DNA from: Sipunculus nudus
Taxonomy: Eukaryota; Annelida; Sipuncula; Golfingiida; Sipunculidae
Length of the DNA stretch: 64,000 nucleotides
Assembly (NCBI GenBank): GCA_026874595.1
Contig: JAPPUL010000085.1
Span: forward strand, 1-64,000
Direction of reading: 5' to 3'
In this document: positions 1 through 9,761 of the stretch, piece by piece
Layout: each line of letters starts with the position of its first letter
Numbering within the stretch: position 1 is the stretch's first letter
Notes under the pieces: generated by a model
The model's database searches: none
Told to the model about the DNA's origin: nothing
What the model saw: the letters and a program-made list of their open reading frames with translations, nothing else
Made by a program: the position numbers and the translations under genes

Positions 1-178
1 CTTCCATATCAAGTTCTTTTAAATTCAATACTTTTACAAAACCCAATACTAAACTTTGACTCAATGCCGATACCCCAGCACATACTATATTACTTCCCCT
101 AACCCCACCCCCTGCATGCCCGCTAAGTTCAAAACCTATAACCTCACCACCTAACTCTTTTACCTTTATCTCTATCAA
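1..178 (-). CDS. prp: Ribosomal-processing cysteine protease Prp, 5' part (runs off window)
   Basis: The reverse strand reads a partial protein with the Prp/YsxB signature: a GHAGGG stretch holding the catalytic His and, about 11 residues on, IVCAGVSAL holding the catalytic Cys. Prp trims the N-terminal extension of ribosomal protein L27 in Firmicutes and relatives and usually sits between rplU and rpmA; rpmA may lie beyond the left edge. The likely start is TTG at 178, with a purine-rich AAGGA just upstream and a stop codon in frame further up. About 59 residues are visible. The family call rests on the two motifs; the start is less certain. Confidence 0.7.
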   Translation of the reverse strand, partial: MIEIKVKELGGEVIGFELSGHAGGGVRGSNIVCAGVSALSQSLVLGFVKVLNLKELDME

Positions 179-328
179 ATATCCTTTTTTGCTCTCCTAA
201 TACTTATTTGCTAACCTCATTGCGCCCCTCTTCCTTACACATTCAAACCATTATTAACCATTATTATCTATAATTTAATTGCTTATACAACTTTTTTTAT
301 TACATTTTTATAACTTAATTTAACTCTA

Positions 329-412
329 GCCGGAGTGGTGAAATTGGTAGACACGCAAGACTCAAAATCTTGTAGGATTTATCCTGTGTCGGTTCGAGTC
401 CGACCTCCGGTA
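329..412 (+). tRNA. tRNA-Leu (CAA)
   Basis: A class II tRNA. The acceptor stem GCCGGAG pairs with CTCCGGT (first pair G-U). The anticodon stem CAAGA/TCTTG encloses the loop CTCAAAA, giving anticodon CAA. A long variable arm follows, then a T-arm with GGTTCGAGTCC and discriminator A at 412. CCA is not encoded. The length of 84 nt suits tRNA-Leu. Confidence 0.95.
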
Positions 413-452
413 AACTTTATCTTCTAAAAACAAAACCTTATTTCATAATAGC

Positions 453-2018
453 TTATTTAACGAAGCTTAGCTTCTTATTAACCACTCTCCAAAACTCTTT
501 ACTCTCTTTTTGTTCAACTCCATAGCCCTTAAGCCCCTCAAGCATGTCCTTCACATAAAGCTCATTCCTCATCCCAACTAAGACACTCCCTATACCCGCT
601 GAGTGCCTTAAAGCATATACTGACATCTGACTCAATTTGTTTGGCGGCCGCTTCCCTACAAACTCTTCAAGCTCGCCTCGTAATACTTCCTTTATCTTTC
701 TATTGTTTTTGTCTGCTTCTATCTTATAATATAGATCTATTGCTGAGAATACTCGGTTTATTGAATCTACATAATTATCTACCCAATATGAAAAAGCTAC
801 TGACAACTCCTTATTCGATAAATAGTGCACTCCACTATTTACTCTCGGTGTGAAATAATTATTAAATACGTCGTACCACTGGGTGTAGTTTATAAAATTT
901 CTCCAGTTGCTCTTTAGCACTTCCCCTATTAACAAATACTTTGTAAGCTGTTCCTTCGTCTTTTCATCCACATCCTCAAGTGTCCTTATATAAGTCGTTT
1001 TAAACTTCTTTTCAAGCTCAAGCATGTCTTCTATATATTTATCTGTCTTCTCTTCTCTTACCACCTTCCCATCTATACTTACATCTGCAAGACGCACTAT
1101 ACTATTTCCTACCAACGCGTTTAATGGGCGGTTTATCAACGATCCAAGCCCATTCTCGCTTATATACGATAATAAAGTCTTATCACTCCCATCCGTTACC
1201 CCATTTCCCTTTACCACACCTAAATGTCCTGCATCAGATTCAAATATATTCATCGGAAATTGCACTACTTTGAAATTATTATCTTTACCACAAACACGCT
1301 TTGCAAGCTCGTATACCTTCTTTAAAGATGTTGCCTCATACATATTCCCCTCATCCTTAGCAAACGTATTTGAACTTATCCCATAGCTCCTTATACGACC
1401 CTCTTTAACCTCTCCTTCTAAATATTTAAACGCCCTTTCTATCCGCTCATAATATACACCTCGGGCCCCTTCTAAAGCTTTACCAACTTTTGAGGCGTGT
1501 CCTAGATAGTATTCTGGGTTATGTAATAAATATATGTCTATTGTACTAACTCCAAGTCGCATTAGACTCATTGTGATTTGATCTTTCAAAAAATCAGGAC
1601 TTATACAGTGTTCAAGCCCTTCCCCATATTCTACCACCTCAGCATATCCTCGACCCTCTTTCTTCCTATTCTGGCTAATTTCATAATTATCCCCTTGGAT
1701 ATATCCTCCCTTCGATACTATAACTACCTCATCCCTAGATATATCTCCTTCCTCTATTAACTTGTTTAGTACATCGCATATTAGCCGTTCTGAATCCCCA
1801 TTTGTATAATTACTACTCGTATCTATTATATTTATCCCTCCCCTAAGCGCCTCCCTAAGCGATAGTATATGACTATCTACGTTTATATCTACTCTATATG
1901 TACCAAATCCAAGCTCACTCACCTTAAGACCCGTCTTCCCAAGCTCTTTATACCTTAATCCAGTGTGCCGTTCCCCATATCTTCTTGTCCCTTCCTCTGT
2001 CGCATAGCCCCTAAGCAT
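453..2018 (-). CDS. Aldo/keto reductase, long form
   Basis: Predicted NAD(P)H-dependent oxidoreductase of the aldo/keto reductase superfamily. The N-terminal part opens with a typical LGKTGLKVSELGFGTY strand. The catalytic tetrad is visible: Asp and Tyr in IIDTSSNY, Lys in VSKGGY, His in LLHNPEY. At 521 residues it is much longer than the usual 280-330. The extra length lies in the middle and C-terminal half, as in the extended AKRs of some bacteria. The start at 2018 has a strong AGGGGG ribosome site eight bases upstream. Substrate unknown. It appears to be a single-gene unit convergent with tRNA-Leu. Confidence 0.85.
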   Translation of the reverse strand: MLRGYATEEGTRRYGERHTGLRYKELGKTGLKVSELGFGTYRVDINVDSHILSLREALRGGINIIDTSSNYTNGDSERLICDVLNKLIEEGDISRDEVVIVSKGGYIQGDNYEISQNRKKEGRGYAEVVEYGEGLEHCISPDFLKDQITMSLMRLGVSTIDIYLLHNPEYYLGHASKVGKALEGARGVYYERIERAFKYLEGEVKEGRIRSYGISSNTFAKDEGNMYEATSLKKVYELAKRVCGKDNNFKVVQFPMNIFESDAGHLGVVKGNGVTDGSDKTLLSYISENGLGSLINRPLNALVGNSIVRLADVSIDGKVVREEKTDKYIEDMLELEKKFKTTYIRTLEDVDEKTKEQLTKYLLIGEVLKSNWRNFINYTQWYDVFNNYFTPRVNSGVHYLSNKELSVAFSYWVDNYVDSINRVFSAIDLYYKIEADKNNRKIKEVLRGELEEFVGKRPPNKLSQMSVYALRHSAGIGSVLVGMRNELYVKDMLEGLKGYGVEQKESKEFWRVVNKKLSFVK

Positions 2019-2208
2019 CTAGCAGCCCCCTTTTATATCTGTTTTATCACCTTCTTTAACATCTTAATTATAATATTTATATATAGTTTTCCTTCTTAAA
2101 AAATTTGTGCCATCCTCTTATATTCTTACCTTCAACACCATCATTTACTACTCCTCCTCTACAGGCTTTGTAAATCTACTTCCCTTCCCAACAACATTCT
2201 AAACACAC

Positions 2209-2394
2209 TTACATTGATAGTAGCTCTTTGTCTTCCTTGCTGACCTTATATATTCCAAAATGTATGTTTGTCAAAAGTAATCTCTCCGCTGCGTCAAGTG
2301 TTTCAAAAAATGCGTCGTTATCTTTAGGATTCCTAAGACGCTTCTCTTTTAACCCTTCCATAACCTTTTCCCGTTTGGCATCATCGTGTAGCAT
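2209..2394 (-). CDS. Small hypothetical protein (61 aa)
   Basis: A short, charged reading frame with no motif I recognise. It is rich in Lys, Asp and Glu with a helical pattern, and has no signal peptide or membrane segment. GAGG lies about 14 bases before the ATG, a rather long spacing. It is divergent from the 2525 gene. It may be real because its codon use resembles the neighbours, but support is weak. Confidence 0.4.
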   Translation of the reverse strand: MLHDDAKREKVMEGLKEKRLRNPKDNDAFFETLDAAERLLLTNIHFGIYKVSKEDKELLSM

Positions 2395-2524
2395 TTCGAC
2401 ACTTTAAACCTCTATAATACTATAAGTACTCTAAGTATACCATTTTTACAATAGTATGACTACTAAGCAAAGTTTTTAACTCTTCCTTAGCTTTTTTACA
2501 CCTAATATAGTAAATTACCTTATT

Positions 2525-2803
2525 ATGCCTAGATTAGACGCTTTCACAAAGGATTGGGACTTAGAATATATTCATATCGATTACAATAGTATTTCCGGCT
2601 CCTTCTACCCTAATGAAAGAGCTTTGGCCCTTATTAGAGAGCTTTTAAAACACAATGACGACGTTAATTATATTATACTTGATGGCGATTTTGACTTAAT
2701 TAATAACTTCGATGAGGAATTTTATGCTTTTGCTCATCTTGCTTGGCATAAACAAAAATGGATATTATCTTTATTCAGATATGATAAAAAAATTATTACG
2801 TAA
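2525..2803 (+). CDS. Hypothetical protein (92 aa)
   Basis: A soluble acidic protein, without signal peptide, that I do not recognise. It holds a hydrophobic/acidic stretch VNYIILDGDFDLINNF near the middle and aromatic residues near the end. It overlaps the next gene by 23 nt in another frame, suggesting translational coupling. No clear Shine-Dalgarno sequence is visible. Function unknown. Confidence 0.55.
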   Translation: MPRLDAFTKDWDLEYIHIDYNSISGSFYPNERALALIRELLKHNDDVNYIILDGDFDLINNFDEEFYAFAHLAWHKQKWILSLFRYDKKIIT

Positions 2804-3224
2804 GCACTCCGGCAGCTTTAGCCTGATTTTAACACTCCTTTTGGCTACCGCTACCTTATATTTGACATCTTGTGGCTCGCCTACTATTTTACATCTTAAA
2901 AATAACTACTCAAAAAAAGACTCCTTGCTTTCTAACATGTCTTACAACAACTCTTATAAATTATTATTCCCTTTGATTCAAAAATGCGTTGAGTCGCCAC
3001 ATATAAGAGTTGATGGCAAAGTCATACTGCAAAAAAAACAGGCCCTAATATCTGCTTGGACTAATTCTGCCAACTCTAAAATCTTTATGTTTATCGATAT
3101 TAAATCCTCAGGCAAAGATAAGTCTTATATCCAGATCTTTTATAAGAAAAACTCTTGGAAAGGTTTGTCTCGTGATATCAAAAATTGGCTAGATAACAAA
3201 AACTATGAATGTAAGCATTTTTAG
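2781..3224 (+). CDS. Hypothetical lipoprotein (147 aa)
   Basis: Starting at the ATG at 2781 gives MIKKLLRK followed by a hydrophobic stretch and the lipobox YLTSC, a normal lipoprotein signal of about 28 residues. An earlier in-frame ATG at 2712 would put a charged leader before the signal peptide, so 2781 is preferred. The mature part has no motif I know; it ends with a Trp/Tyr/Cys-containing region. It should be exported, lipidated and anchored in a membrane facing the periplasm. Confidence 0.7.
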   Translation: MIKKLLRKHSGSFSLILTLLLATATLYLTSCGSPTILHLKNNYSKKDSLLSNMSYNNSYKLLFPLIQKCVESPHIRVDGKVILQKKQALISAWTNSANSKIFMFIDIKSSGKDKSYIQIFYKKNSWKGLSRDIKNWLDNKNYECKHF

Positions 3225-3361
3225 TTTCCTTCATGAACTTACATCCCTTGCATAAATAACTATTATTAATATTCTTTTAATATTCTTTACTTTACTTGAT
3301 AAACTTATTTTGTTATATTCTCCCTAAAAATATCCATCTCTTTGGAGGACATTAGTTTATT

Positions 3362-3751
3362 ATGACAAATTATGGTTTACTAGTAATTAGAATTGGTCTT
3401 GGCATTACTATGATGATGCATGGTTTTCCCAAGTTTAACAACATACAAGGTTTTGCACAAAGCCTAACTAAAGCCGGGATACCTGGTGGCGAGATTGCTG
3501 CTTTACTTGCTGCTATAACAGAGTTTGGCGGAGGGTTATTTTTGCTTTTAGGAGCTCTTACTAAACTTACTTCTTTTGTCCTTGCTTTTAATATGGCTGT
3601 TGCTGTATATTTTCATATGGCACTCGGCGGTGGATTTGCAGGCCCTAATTCTTATTCACATGCTCTTGAGCTTTTAATCGTTTTTGTTGGTCTTTCTTTT
3701 ATAGGTGCTGGGTCTTTATCTGTTGATAACATTTTTTTCAAACGAAAATAA
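3362..3751 (+). CDS. DoxX family membrane protein
   Basis: A 129-residue integral membrane protein with four hydrophobic segments. It has the DoxX pattern: a first helix with RIGLGITMMMHGFPKF, a glycine-rich second helix (EFGGGLFLLLGALTK), and a loop GGGFAGPNSYSHALE before the last helix. DoxX proteins are small inner-membrane proteins linked to redox or quinone-related functions; the exact role here is unknown. GGAGG lies upstream of the ATG. An AT-rich inverted repeat after the stop (near 3752-3778) could be a weak terminator. Confidence 0.85.
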   Translation: MTNYGLLVIRIGLGITMMMHGFPKFNNIQGFAQSLTKAGIPGGEIAALLAAITEFGGGLFLLLGALTKLTSFVLAFNMAVAVYFHMALGGGFAGPNSYSHALELLIVFVGLSFIGAGSLSVDNIFFKRK

Positions 3752-3819
3752 CTTTTTATTTATAAAATTATAAAAAGCGTTTATGGCTGGAGAACATCGC
3801 ATGCCCGGAGAATACTTCT

Positions 3820-4146
3820 TTGAATGAGTCTTTTAACTGGATTTGGCTTTTTCTTATAATCCTACTTGCCCTAAGCGCTTTATTCCTATTTATACGTAAA
3901 AAGAAAAACACTTACATTAAAACAAGACTTTCTAATACCGCTTTGTCGCTTCTAGATATTAGTAGTAAGAGCAATAAGTTAAATGATTTTGAGGAATTCA
4001 AGGACAGCTTAAAAGACATTCACTCTAAACTTGAAGCTATACAAAACACAAAATCAATTAAAACACTTAATAAATTAGATGTTATTGACCAAGACATTAT
4101 AAAACTTAAAGCCGAGCTAAAAGCAAACAAAGATTCCCTTCTTTAA
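3820..4146 (+). CDS. Membrane-anchored coiled-coil protein (108 aa)
   Basis: The protein starts at TTG (3820), nine bases after a GGAG ribosome site. One N-terminal membrane helix (WIWLFLIILLALSALFLFI) is followed by KKK and a charged, Lys/Glu/Leu-rich region likely to form a coiled coil. No known family is recognised. The gene ends facing the cyclophilin gene. Between them is a near-duplicated stretch (tgaagatttaa / tgaagattag). Confidence 0.6.
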   Translation: MNESFNWIWLFLIILLALSALFLFIRKKKNTYIKTRLSNTALSLLDISSKSNKLNDFEEFKDSLKDIHSKLEAIQNTKSIKTLNKLDVIDQDIIKLKAELKANKDSLL

Positions 4147-4173
4147 AATGAAAAAATGAAGATTTAATGAAGA

Positions 4174-4743
4174 TTAGTCCTTCAACTTAATTGTTTTCAT
4201 AAAGTCCCCTACCGCTATATTATCTACAACATCCATTCCATCCGTAACATAACCAAATACTGCATAATTCTTATCTAAGAAATACGTGTTATTAAGAGTT
4301 ATAAAAAACTGACTACTTGCACTATTTGGATTATTTGTACGTGCCATAGATAATGCCCCTCTCTTATGAGTTAGCACAGGTTCACAGTCACTTGGAGCTG
4401 TCTCACCTACTATCATCCTACCATCTTTACACTTTATCTCAAGGTCTATCGGCTGGCTTGAGCCTCCAGTTCCATCTCCTCTTGGATCACCACCCTGTAT
4501 TACAAAGCCTTTTTCTACCCTATGAAAAGTTATATTATTATAAAACTCCTCTTCAACTAGCTTTATAAAATTCGCCGTAGTTATAGGTGCATCTTTTATA
4601 GCCAGTTTCACACTTATATTTCCCTTGTTTGTACTAATTACCGCATGCCTATATCCATTTTCACTATGTACACTCATAATAAATACTAAAACCCCCAATG
4701 TTACTATCGATACCATTACAAATATCTTTTTATTTGAGAACAT
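4174..4743 (-). CDS. Peptidyl-prolyl cis-trans isomerase, cyclophilin type
   Basis: Cyclophilin that speeds proline isomerisation in exported proteins. The 189 residues begin with an N-terminal hydrophobic segment that is a signal peptide or anchor, so it acts outside the cytoplasm. Core motifs are FHRVEKGFVIQGGDP (catalytic Arg) and SSQFFITLN. An inserted loop with two Cys (KCKDG...SDCEP) lies in the middle. The final ...VGDFMKTIKLKD is a usual C-terminus. The gene is convergent with the coiled-coil gene. Confidence 0.92.
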   Translation of the reverse strand: MFSNKKIFVMVSIVTLGVLVFIMSVHSENGYRHAVISTNKGNISVKLAIKDAPITTANFIKLVEEEFYNNITFHRVEKGFVIQGGDPRGDGTGGSSQPIDLEIKCKDGRMIVGETAPSDCEPVLTHKRGALSMARTNNPNSASSQFFITLNNTYFLDKNYAVFGYVTDGMDVVDNIAVGDFMKTIKLKD

Positions 4744-5161
4744 AATATACTAAACCTCCATATATTTTTATACTCAAAAGCCATAATAAAATTTACTAAA
4801 CACTAAAAGCAAAACTTTCTATAAAGAATAACGTGTTCTGCATTATCAAGTATAACCCATTTTAACCTATATTAAAACAAAAACCAAATAAAAACAAGAT
4901 AGACAATTAAGAATATTGTCTGCCTAAACTATTTAATAGAAAACCCTAACCTCACCGTCATTCTAACTAGTCACGTTGCTACCTTAGTTACGTAGATTTT
5001 GCCTTTCATATTACAGTTATTCCAAATAATTTTTATTTTATTGTATATATTTTGTACTATTTATTATAACTTTATAAGTTATTGTTTTATAGATGTATAG
5101 TTCCTATACTGCTATAAGGATGCATAAACCTCTAGTATATTGTATTTAAAGGAGTCAAATC
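4744..5161. other. Intergenic, divergent promoter region
   Basis: About 420 bases between the cyclophilin gene and the dctP operon hold no convincing reading frame or RNA. The part before dctP is very AT-rich and must contain the operon promoter. A possible pair is TTGTAT near 5040 with TTATAA about 17 bases later, but such matches are common in AT-rich DNA. An AAAGGAG ribosome site precedes dctP. Confidence 0.3.
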
Positions 5162-6139
5162 ATGATAATTCGTATAATAGTTCTTTTGCTTAGTTTAGGT
5201 ATAACTTCTTTTGCAAGCGCAAAAACCCTTAAATTATCACATCAATGGTCAACAAAAGATGTTCGGCATAAAGTTGCTAAGATTGTTGCAGATGAAGTCA
5301 AAAGAGCAAGAGTTGGACTTAATATAAAGATCTATCCTTCAAAATCATTATTCAAGCCAAAAGAACAATATCGTCCTTTGAGCAGAGGCAGATTGGATAT
5401 GACTGTATTACCTTTGGCTTATGCATCAGGCTTTAGACCTGCTTACAATCTCACATTGATGCCTGGACTTGTTAAAAACCATGATCATGCAGCAAGGCTA
5501 ACAAGTTCACCATTCATGAATGAGCTTAAGAAGATTATGGCTAAAGATAATGTATTAGTTTTAGTACACGGCTATTTGGCAGGAGGATTTGGCGGCAAAT
5601 CTAAATGTATTACAAGCCCAGACGATGTAAAAGGTCTTAAGATTCGAGCAGCAGGGAAGTCTTTTGAGAGAATGACAGAAGCAGCAGGTGCATCGATTAC
5701 CTCAATGCCCTCATCTGAGATATACAGTGCAATGCAAACTGGTGTACTTGATGCTGCAAATACATCATCGTCAAGTTTTGTGTCATACAGACTATATGAG
5801 CAAATAGCTTGCTACACTCCGGCAACAGATGTTGCTTTATGGTTTATGTATCAGCCACTTTTGATAAATAAATCTGTTTATAACAGATTAAACAAAAGAC
5901 AACAAAGAGCACTTCGTGCAGGCGCTAAAAAAGCACAAGAGTATTATCTTAACGAAGCGAAAAAAGCTGATTTAGAATCAGCAAATAGATTTCGTAAAGC
6001 AGGTGTAAAGATAGCTAAGATGACACTTTCTGACTTTAATAAATGGCGTGAGGTTGCAAAACGCTCTTCCTATATAGATTTTGTAAAAGACACCCCTAAT
6101 GGTAAAAAGCTTTTAGACATGGCACTATCAGTTAATTAG
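5162..6139 (+). CDS. dctP: TRAP transporter substrate-binding protein DctP (likely malonate)
   Basis: Periplasmic solute-binding protein of a TRAP transporter, 325 residues. A signal peptide of about 20 residues ends SFASA before KTLKLSHQWS. The conserved GLKIRAAGKSFE region carries the Arg that in this family forms the salt bridge with a carboxylate ligand. The MPSSEIYSAMQTGVLDAAN segment is typical of DctP. The gene heads an operon with dctQM and the whole malonate decarboxylase set, so malonate is the likely ligand (inference). SD AAAGGAG lies before ATG. Confidence 0.93.
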   Translation: MIIRIIVLLLSLGITSFASAKTLKLSHQWSTKDVRHKVAKIVADEVKRARVGLNIKIYPSKSLFKPKEQYRPLSRGRLDMTVLPLAYASGFRPAYNLTLMPGLVKNHDHAARLTSSPFMNELKKIMAKDNVLVLVHGYLAGGFGGKSKCITSPDDVKGLKIRAAGKSFERMTEAAGASITSMPSSEIYSAMQTGVLDAANTSSSSFVSYRLYEQIACYTPATDVALWFMYQPLLINKSVYNRLNKRQQRALRAGAKKAQEYYLNEAKKADLESANRFRKAGVKIAKMTLSDFNKWREVAKRSSYIDFVKDTPNGKKLLDMALSVN

Positions 6140-6159
6140 GGATAAAGAGAGACTAATAG

Positions 6160-6669
6160 ATGGAATCAAAAGCTCGATATAGTTTTAAAGAGCTTGCTAT
6201 ACGATATATCCATTGGTTATCTAAATTGTCTGGCGTGGTTTCGGCAGTTATGATATTGCTGTCAGTGCTTGTTACATGCCAGATGATATGGGTACGCTTT
6301 GTGTTATCAGAATCGACTATATGGCAAACTGAGTTTGTAACCTACTTAATGATATGCGCAACATTCCTAGGCTTGCCGTACGTCCAGCTGCTTCGTGGAC
6401 ATGTAAATGTAGATTTGCTGCCTATAATGGTTAAATCTCAGTCGGTTAAAAAGGCGATAACGTTTATAACGCTTGGTCTTAGCATAGCATCCATAATGAT
6501 AATCTTCGTATATGGCTATGAGTTATTTGCCCTAGCTTTAGAAGAGGGCTGGAGATCAGATACAGTATGGGGAGTACGACTTTGGCTGCCTTATTTATCA
6601 ATTCCGGTTGGGCTTGGACTTTTCCTGTTACAACTGCTTGTAGACATCCTTACCCTTTCTAATAAATGA
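6160..6669 (+). CDS. dctQ: TRAP transporter small permease DctQ
   Basis: 169 residues with four predicted membrane helices, the size and shape of the small TRAP subunit. Family features are ...WQTEFVTYLMICATFLGLPYV after the second helix and RGHVNVDLL. It pairs with DctM in the inner membrane and takes ligand from DctP. It begins 20 bases after dctP. The 3' end is duplicated: the last bases ttctaataaatga recur once directly after the stop. Confidence 0.92.
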   Translation: MESKARYSFKELAIRYIHWLSKLSGVVSAVMILLSVLVTCQMIWVRFVLSESTIWQTEFVTYLMICATFLGLPYVQLLRGHVNVDLLPIMVKSQSVKKAITFITLGLSIASIMIIFVYGYELFALALEEGWRSDTVWGVRLWLPYLSIPVGLGLFLLQLLVDILTLSNK

Positions 6670-6714
6670 GTTCTAATAAATGAATAATTATACTAATTCG
6701 AGGAGAACTAGCTT

Positions 6715-8037
6715 GTGGAACCGTTAATACTTGGGATATTGGTAGGACTTATAACGATAGTGGTATTATTTTCTGGGATTTCGGTTGCAATAGGTCTTTT
6801 AGTCGTATCAACAGTATTCCTATTAATATTCGATGGTTTTTCTTCTCTTGAGCTTTTACCGGAGTTACTATTTGGAAAGCTTGACAATTTTGCATTACTA
6901 TCTATACCAATGTTTATAATAATGGGAGCCTCAATCTCCTCAACTAAAGCAGGCTCAGATTTATATGAAGCAATAGAGCGCTGGTTAACGCGTGTACCTG
7001 GGGGGCTTGTAGTGTCAAATTTAGGAGCGTGTGCATTATTCTCGGCATTATCAGGTTCCTCACCGGCAACATGCGCAGCAATAGGGAAGATGGGGATACC
7101 CGAGATGCGCCAACGGGGCTATCCTGATGGAGTTGCTGCAGGCTCGATTGCAGCAGGTGGCACACTTGGCATATTAATTCCCCCTTCTGTAACAATGATT
7201 GTATACGGGATAGCAACAGAAACATCGATAGGTCGATTGTTTTTAGCTGGTGTTGTACCAGGCTTATTGCTTGTTACATTATTTATGATATGGTCAGTTT
7301 TCTATACATGGTTTAGCAACAGGAGACTAGATACAAAGACCCAACGTATAAGTTACAATTGGAAGGAAAAGTTTCAAATAATACCAAAAGTCCTTCCATT
7401 CATACTGATAATAATAGGAGTTTTATACGCCCTGTACGGCGGGGTTGCAACACCATCTGAGACTGCGGCAGTGGGTGCTTTGCTTTGCATAATAGCATCA
7501 ATTACAATATACAAGCTATACAATGTAAAATTGTTATGGAAGGTACTAAGAGACTCAACGAAAGAGAGTGTTATGATTTTATTTATAATAGGTTCGGCGG
7601 GAGTTTTTGCCTATATGTTATCAAGTTTATTTATAACCCAATCCATAGCGGAATGGATAGCAAAAATGGATGTTAGCCCGTGGACTTTAATGTTCTCAAT
7701 AAATATCTTCTTGCTAGTTGCAGGCCTTTTCTTACCTCCTGTTGCAGTAATCTTGATGGCAGCACCTATATTATATCCAATTGTTGTATCGGCAGGATTT
7801 GATCCGTATTGGTTTGCGGTGATACTTACAGTCAATATGGAAATAGGGCTTATAACGCCTCCTGTAGGACTTAACTTGTATGTAATTAACGGTATCGCCC
7901 CGGATATAAACTTAAAAACGATACTAGTTGGCTCCTTGCCATATGTGGTGTGTATGGTACTTGCTATCGTTATAATGTCAATATTCCCTGAGCTTGTTAC
8001 TTTCCTACCGGACTTGCTTATAGGTATTGAAAAATAA
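6715..8037 (+). CDS. dctM: TRAP transporter large permease DctM
   Basis: 440 residues, about twelve membrane helices; the Na+-coupled translocation subunit. The family pattern includes SALSGSSPATCAAIG, GGTLGILIPPS and GLITPPVGLNLYV. The start is GTG at 6715 with AGGAG ten bases upstream. Its stop overlaps the mdcA start by one base (TAATG), so transporter and decarboxylase are translated from one message. This supports a malonate or short dicarboxylate substrate. Confidence 0.95.
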   Translation: MEPLILGILVGLITIVVLFSGISVAIGLLVVSTVFLLIFDGFSSLELLPELLFGKLDNFALLSIPMFIIMGASISSTKAGSDLYEAIERWLTRVPGGLVVSNLGACALFSALSGSSPATCAAIGKMGIPEMRQRGYPDGVAAGSIAAGGTLGILIPPSVTMIVYGIATETSIGRLFLAGVVPGLLLVTLFMIWSVFYTWFSNRRLDTKTQRISYNWKEKFQIIPKVLPFILIIIGVLYALYGGVATPSETAAVGALLCIIASITIYKLYNVKLLWKVLRDSTKESVMILFIIGSAGVFAYMLSSLFITQSIAEWIAKMDVSPWTLMFSINIFLLVAGLFLPPVAVILMAAPILYPIVVSAGFDPYWFAVILTVNMEIGLITPPVGLNLYVINGIAPDINLKTILVGSLPYVVCMVLAIVIMSIFPELVTFLPDLLIGIEK

Positions 8038-9692
8038 TGTTTAATTACCAGGTTAAAGATAAAAGTAAAAAAGAAAAGTTAAAGAAACTAAATAAAGCAT
8101 CAAGCCTAATAGAAGATGCTAAGTTTGTGAAATCACAAGACATTGTAAAGCTGCTAGAAATAATAATAAATCCTTATGATAAAGTATGCCTTGAGGGTAA
8201 CAACCAAAAGCAAGCAAATTTCCTTGCAAAAAGCCTTGTACAGGTAAATCCTAAGATAATAAACAATTTACATATGGTACAATCTGTATTAGCGCTTGCA
8301 GAACATCTAGATCTATTTGAAAAAGGAATAGCTAAAAAAGTAGACTTTGCCTACTCAGGCCCACAAGGAGCAAGACTTGCAAGACTTGTTGCAAATAATA
8401 AAATACAAATAGGCGACATACATACCTACCTTGAGCTTTATGGAAGATATTTTATAGACCTAACACCAAATGTGAGTCTAATTGCCGCCCAAGCAGCCGA
8501 TAGAAAAGGAAATTTATATACAGGTCCTAATACAGAAGATACTCCTTTAATAGTCGAGGCAACAGCTTTTAAATTAGGTATAGTCCTTGCTCAGGTTAAT
8601 GAAATCGTAGATGAGTTGCCAAGAGTTGATATTCCCTCAGACTGGATAGACTTCGTTGTACTAAGTCCCCAAGCAAATGTAATAGAACCCTTATTTACCC
8701 GCGACCCTGCTCTAATAACGGATGTACAGATATTAATAGCTATGATAGCTCTAAAAGGGATATACGCAGAATATGAGGTTAAAACGCTTAATCATGGTAT
8801 AGGATTTAATACAGCGGCAATTGAATTACTCTTACCAACATACGCAAAGTCTTTAAACCTTAAAGATAAGATTTGCCTAAACTGGGCTCTAAACCCCCAT
8901 CCGACAATGATTCCTGCCATAGAAGCAGGGTTTGCCAAAACAATATATTCCTTTGGCTCAGAAGTTGGAATGGACAAATACATAGAAGCAAACCAAGATA
9001 TATTTTTTACAGGCCCAGATGGTAGCATGCGTTCAAACCGAGCCTTTGCTCAAACAGCCGGCATGTATGCATGCGATATGTTTATAGGCTCAACGCTCCA
9101 AATTGATTTAGAAGGCAACAGTTCAACCGCGACATTAGACAGGATAGCAGGCTTTGGAGGTGCTCCAAATCTTGGATCAGACAGTAAAGGAAGACGTCAT
9201 ATAACAAAAACCTGGCTTAAAGCGGGAAAAGAGGTAAAAAACAAATCAAACACGATGCCACGAGGAAGGAAGTTGGTTGTACAGCTTGTTGAGACCTTCC
9301 GAGGCGATATGGAGGAAGTGTTTGTCAAGCGTCTTGATGCATGGGATTTAGCTAAACATCTTAATCTTGAAATTCCGCCAGTGATGATATACGGAGAAGA
9401 TTTAACACATATAGTGACAGAGGAAGGACTTGCGAACTTGCTTTTGTGCGAGACCCAAAATGAGGTAGAACAAGCGATACGAGGAGTGGCAGGATTTACG
9501 GAGGTTGGACTTAATAAAGACAAAGCGATGTACGAAAAGCTTAGAAAACGCAAGGTGATACAAACGCCAGAAGATCTTGGTATAGACAAAAGGCTTGCAA
9601 ACCGTAATTTACTATCAGCCCGCAGTATAAAAGACTTGGTTATAAGCTCAAAAGGTCTTTATGAGCCTCCGAAAAGGTTTATATCGTGGTAG
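8037..9692 (+). CDS. mdcA: Malonate decarboxylase alpha subunit (acetyl-ACP:malonate ACP transferase)
   Basis: 551 residues, the normal MdcA length. In the biotin-independent malonate decarboxylase this subunit swaps the acetyl group on the carrier protein MdcC for malonate. It belongs to the CoA-transferase-like family: conserved regions are FAYSGPQGARLARLV, EVNEIVDELPRVDIP, and glycine-rich GFGGAPNLGSDSKGRRH near residue 380. Followed by mdcC and mdcD. Cytoplasmic. After the stop the short unit aaagctaatt is repeated twice. Confidence 0.95.
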   Translation: MFNYQVKDKSKKEKLKKLNKASSLIEDAKFVKSQDIVKLLEIIINPYDKVCLEGNNQKQANFLAKSLVQVNPKIINNLHMVQSVLALAEHLDLFEKGIAKKVDFAYSGPQGARLARLVANNKIQIGDIHTYLELYGRYFIDLTPNVSLIAAQAADRKGNLYTGPNTEDTPLIVEATAFKLGIVLAQVNEIVDELPRVDIPSDWIDFVVLSPQANVIEPLFTRDPALITDVQILIAMIALKGIYAEYEVKTLNHGIGFNTAAIELLLPTYAKSLNLKDKICLNWALNPHPTMIPAIEAGFAKTIYSFGSEVGMDKYIEANQDIFFTGPDGSMRSNRAFAQTAGMYACDMFIGSTLQIDLEGNSSTATLDRIAGFGGAPNLGSDSKGRRHITKTWLKAGKEVKNKSNTMPRGRKLVVQLVETFRGDMEEVFVKRLDAWDLAKHLNLEIPPVMIYGEDLTHIVTEEGLANLLLCETQNEVEQAIRGVAGFTEVGLNKDKAMYEKLRKRKVIQTPEDLGIDKRLANRNLLSARSIKDLVISSKGLYEPPKRFISW

Positions 9693-9761
9693 TTTATTTT
9701 TCTTATAAAAGCTAATTAAAAGCTAATTAAAAATACATTGTAAAAGAGCTAATAAAAAGAC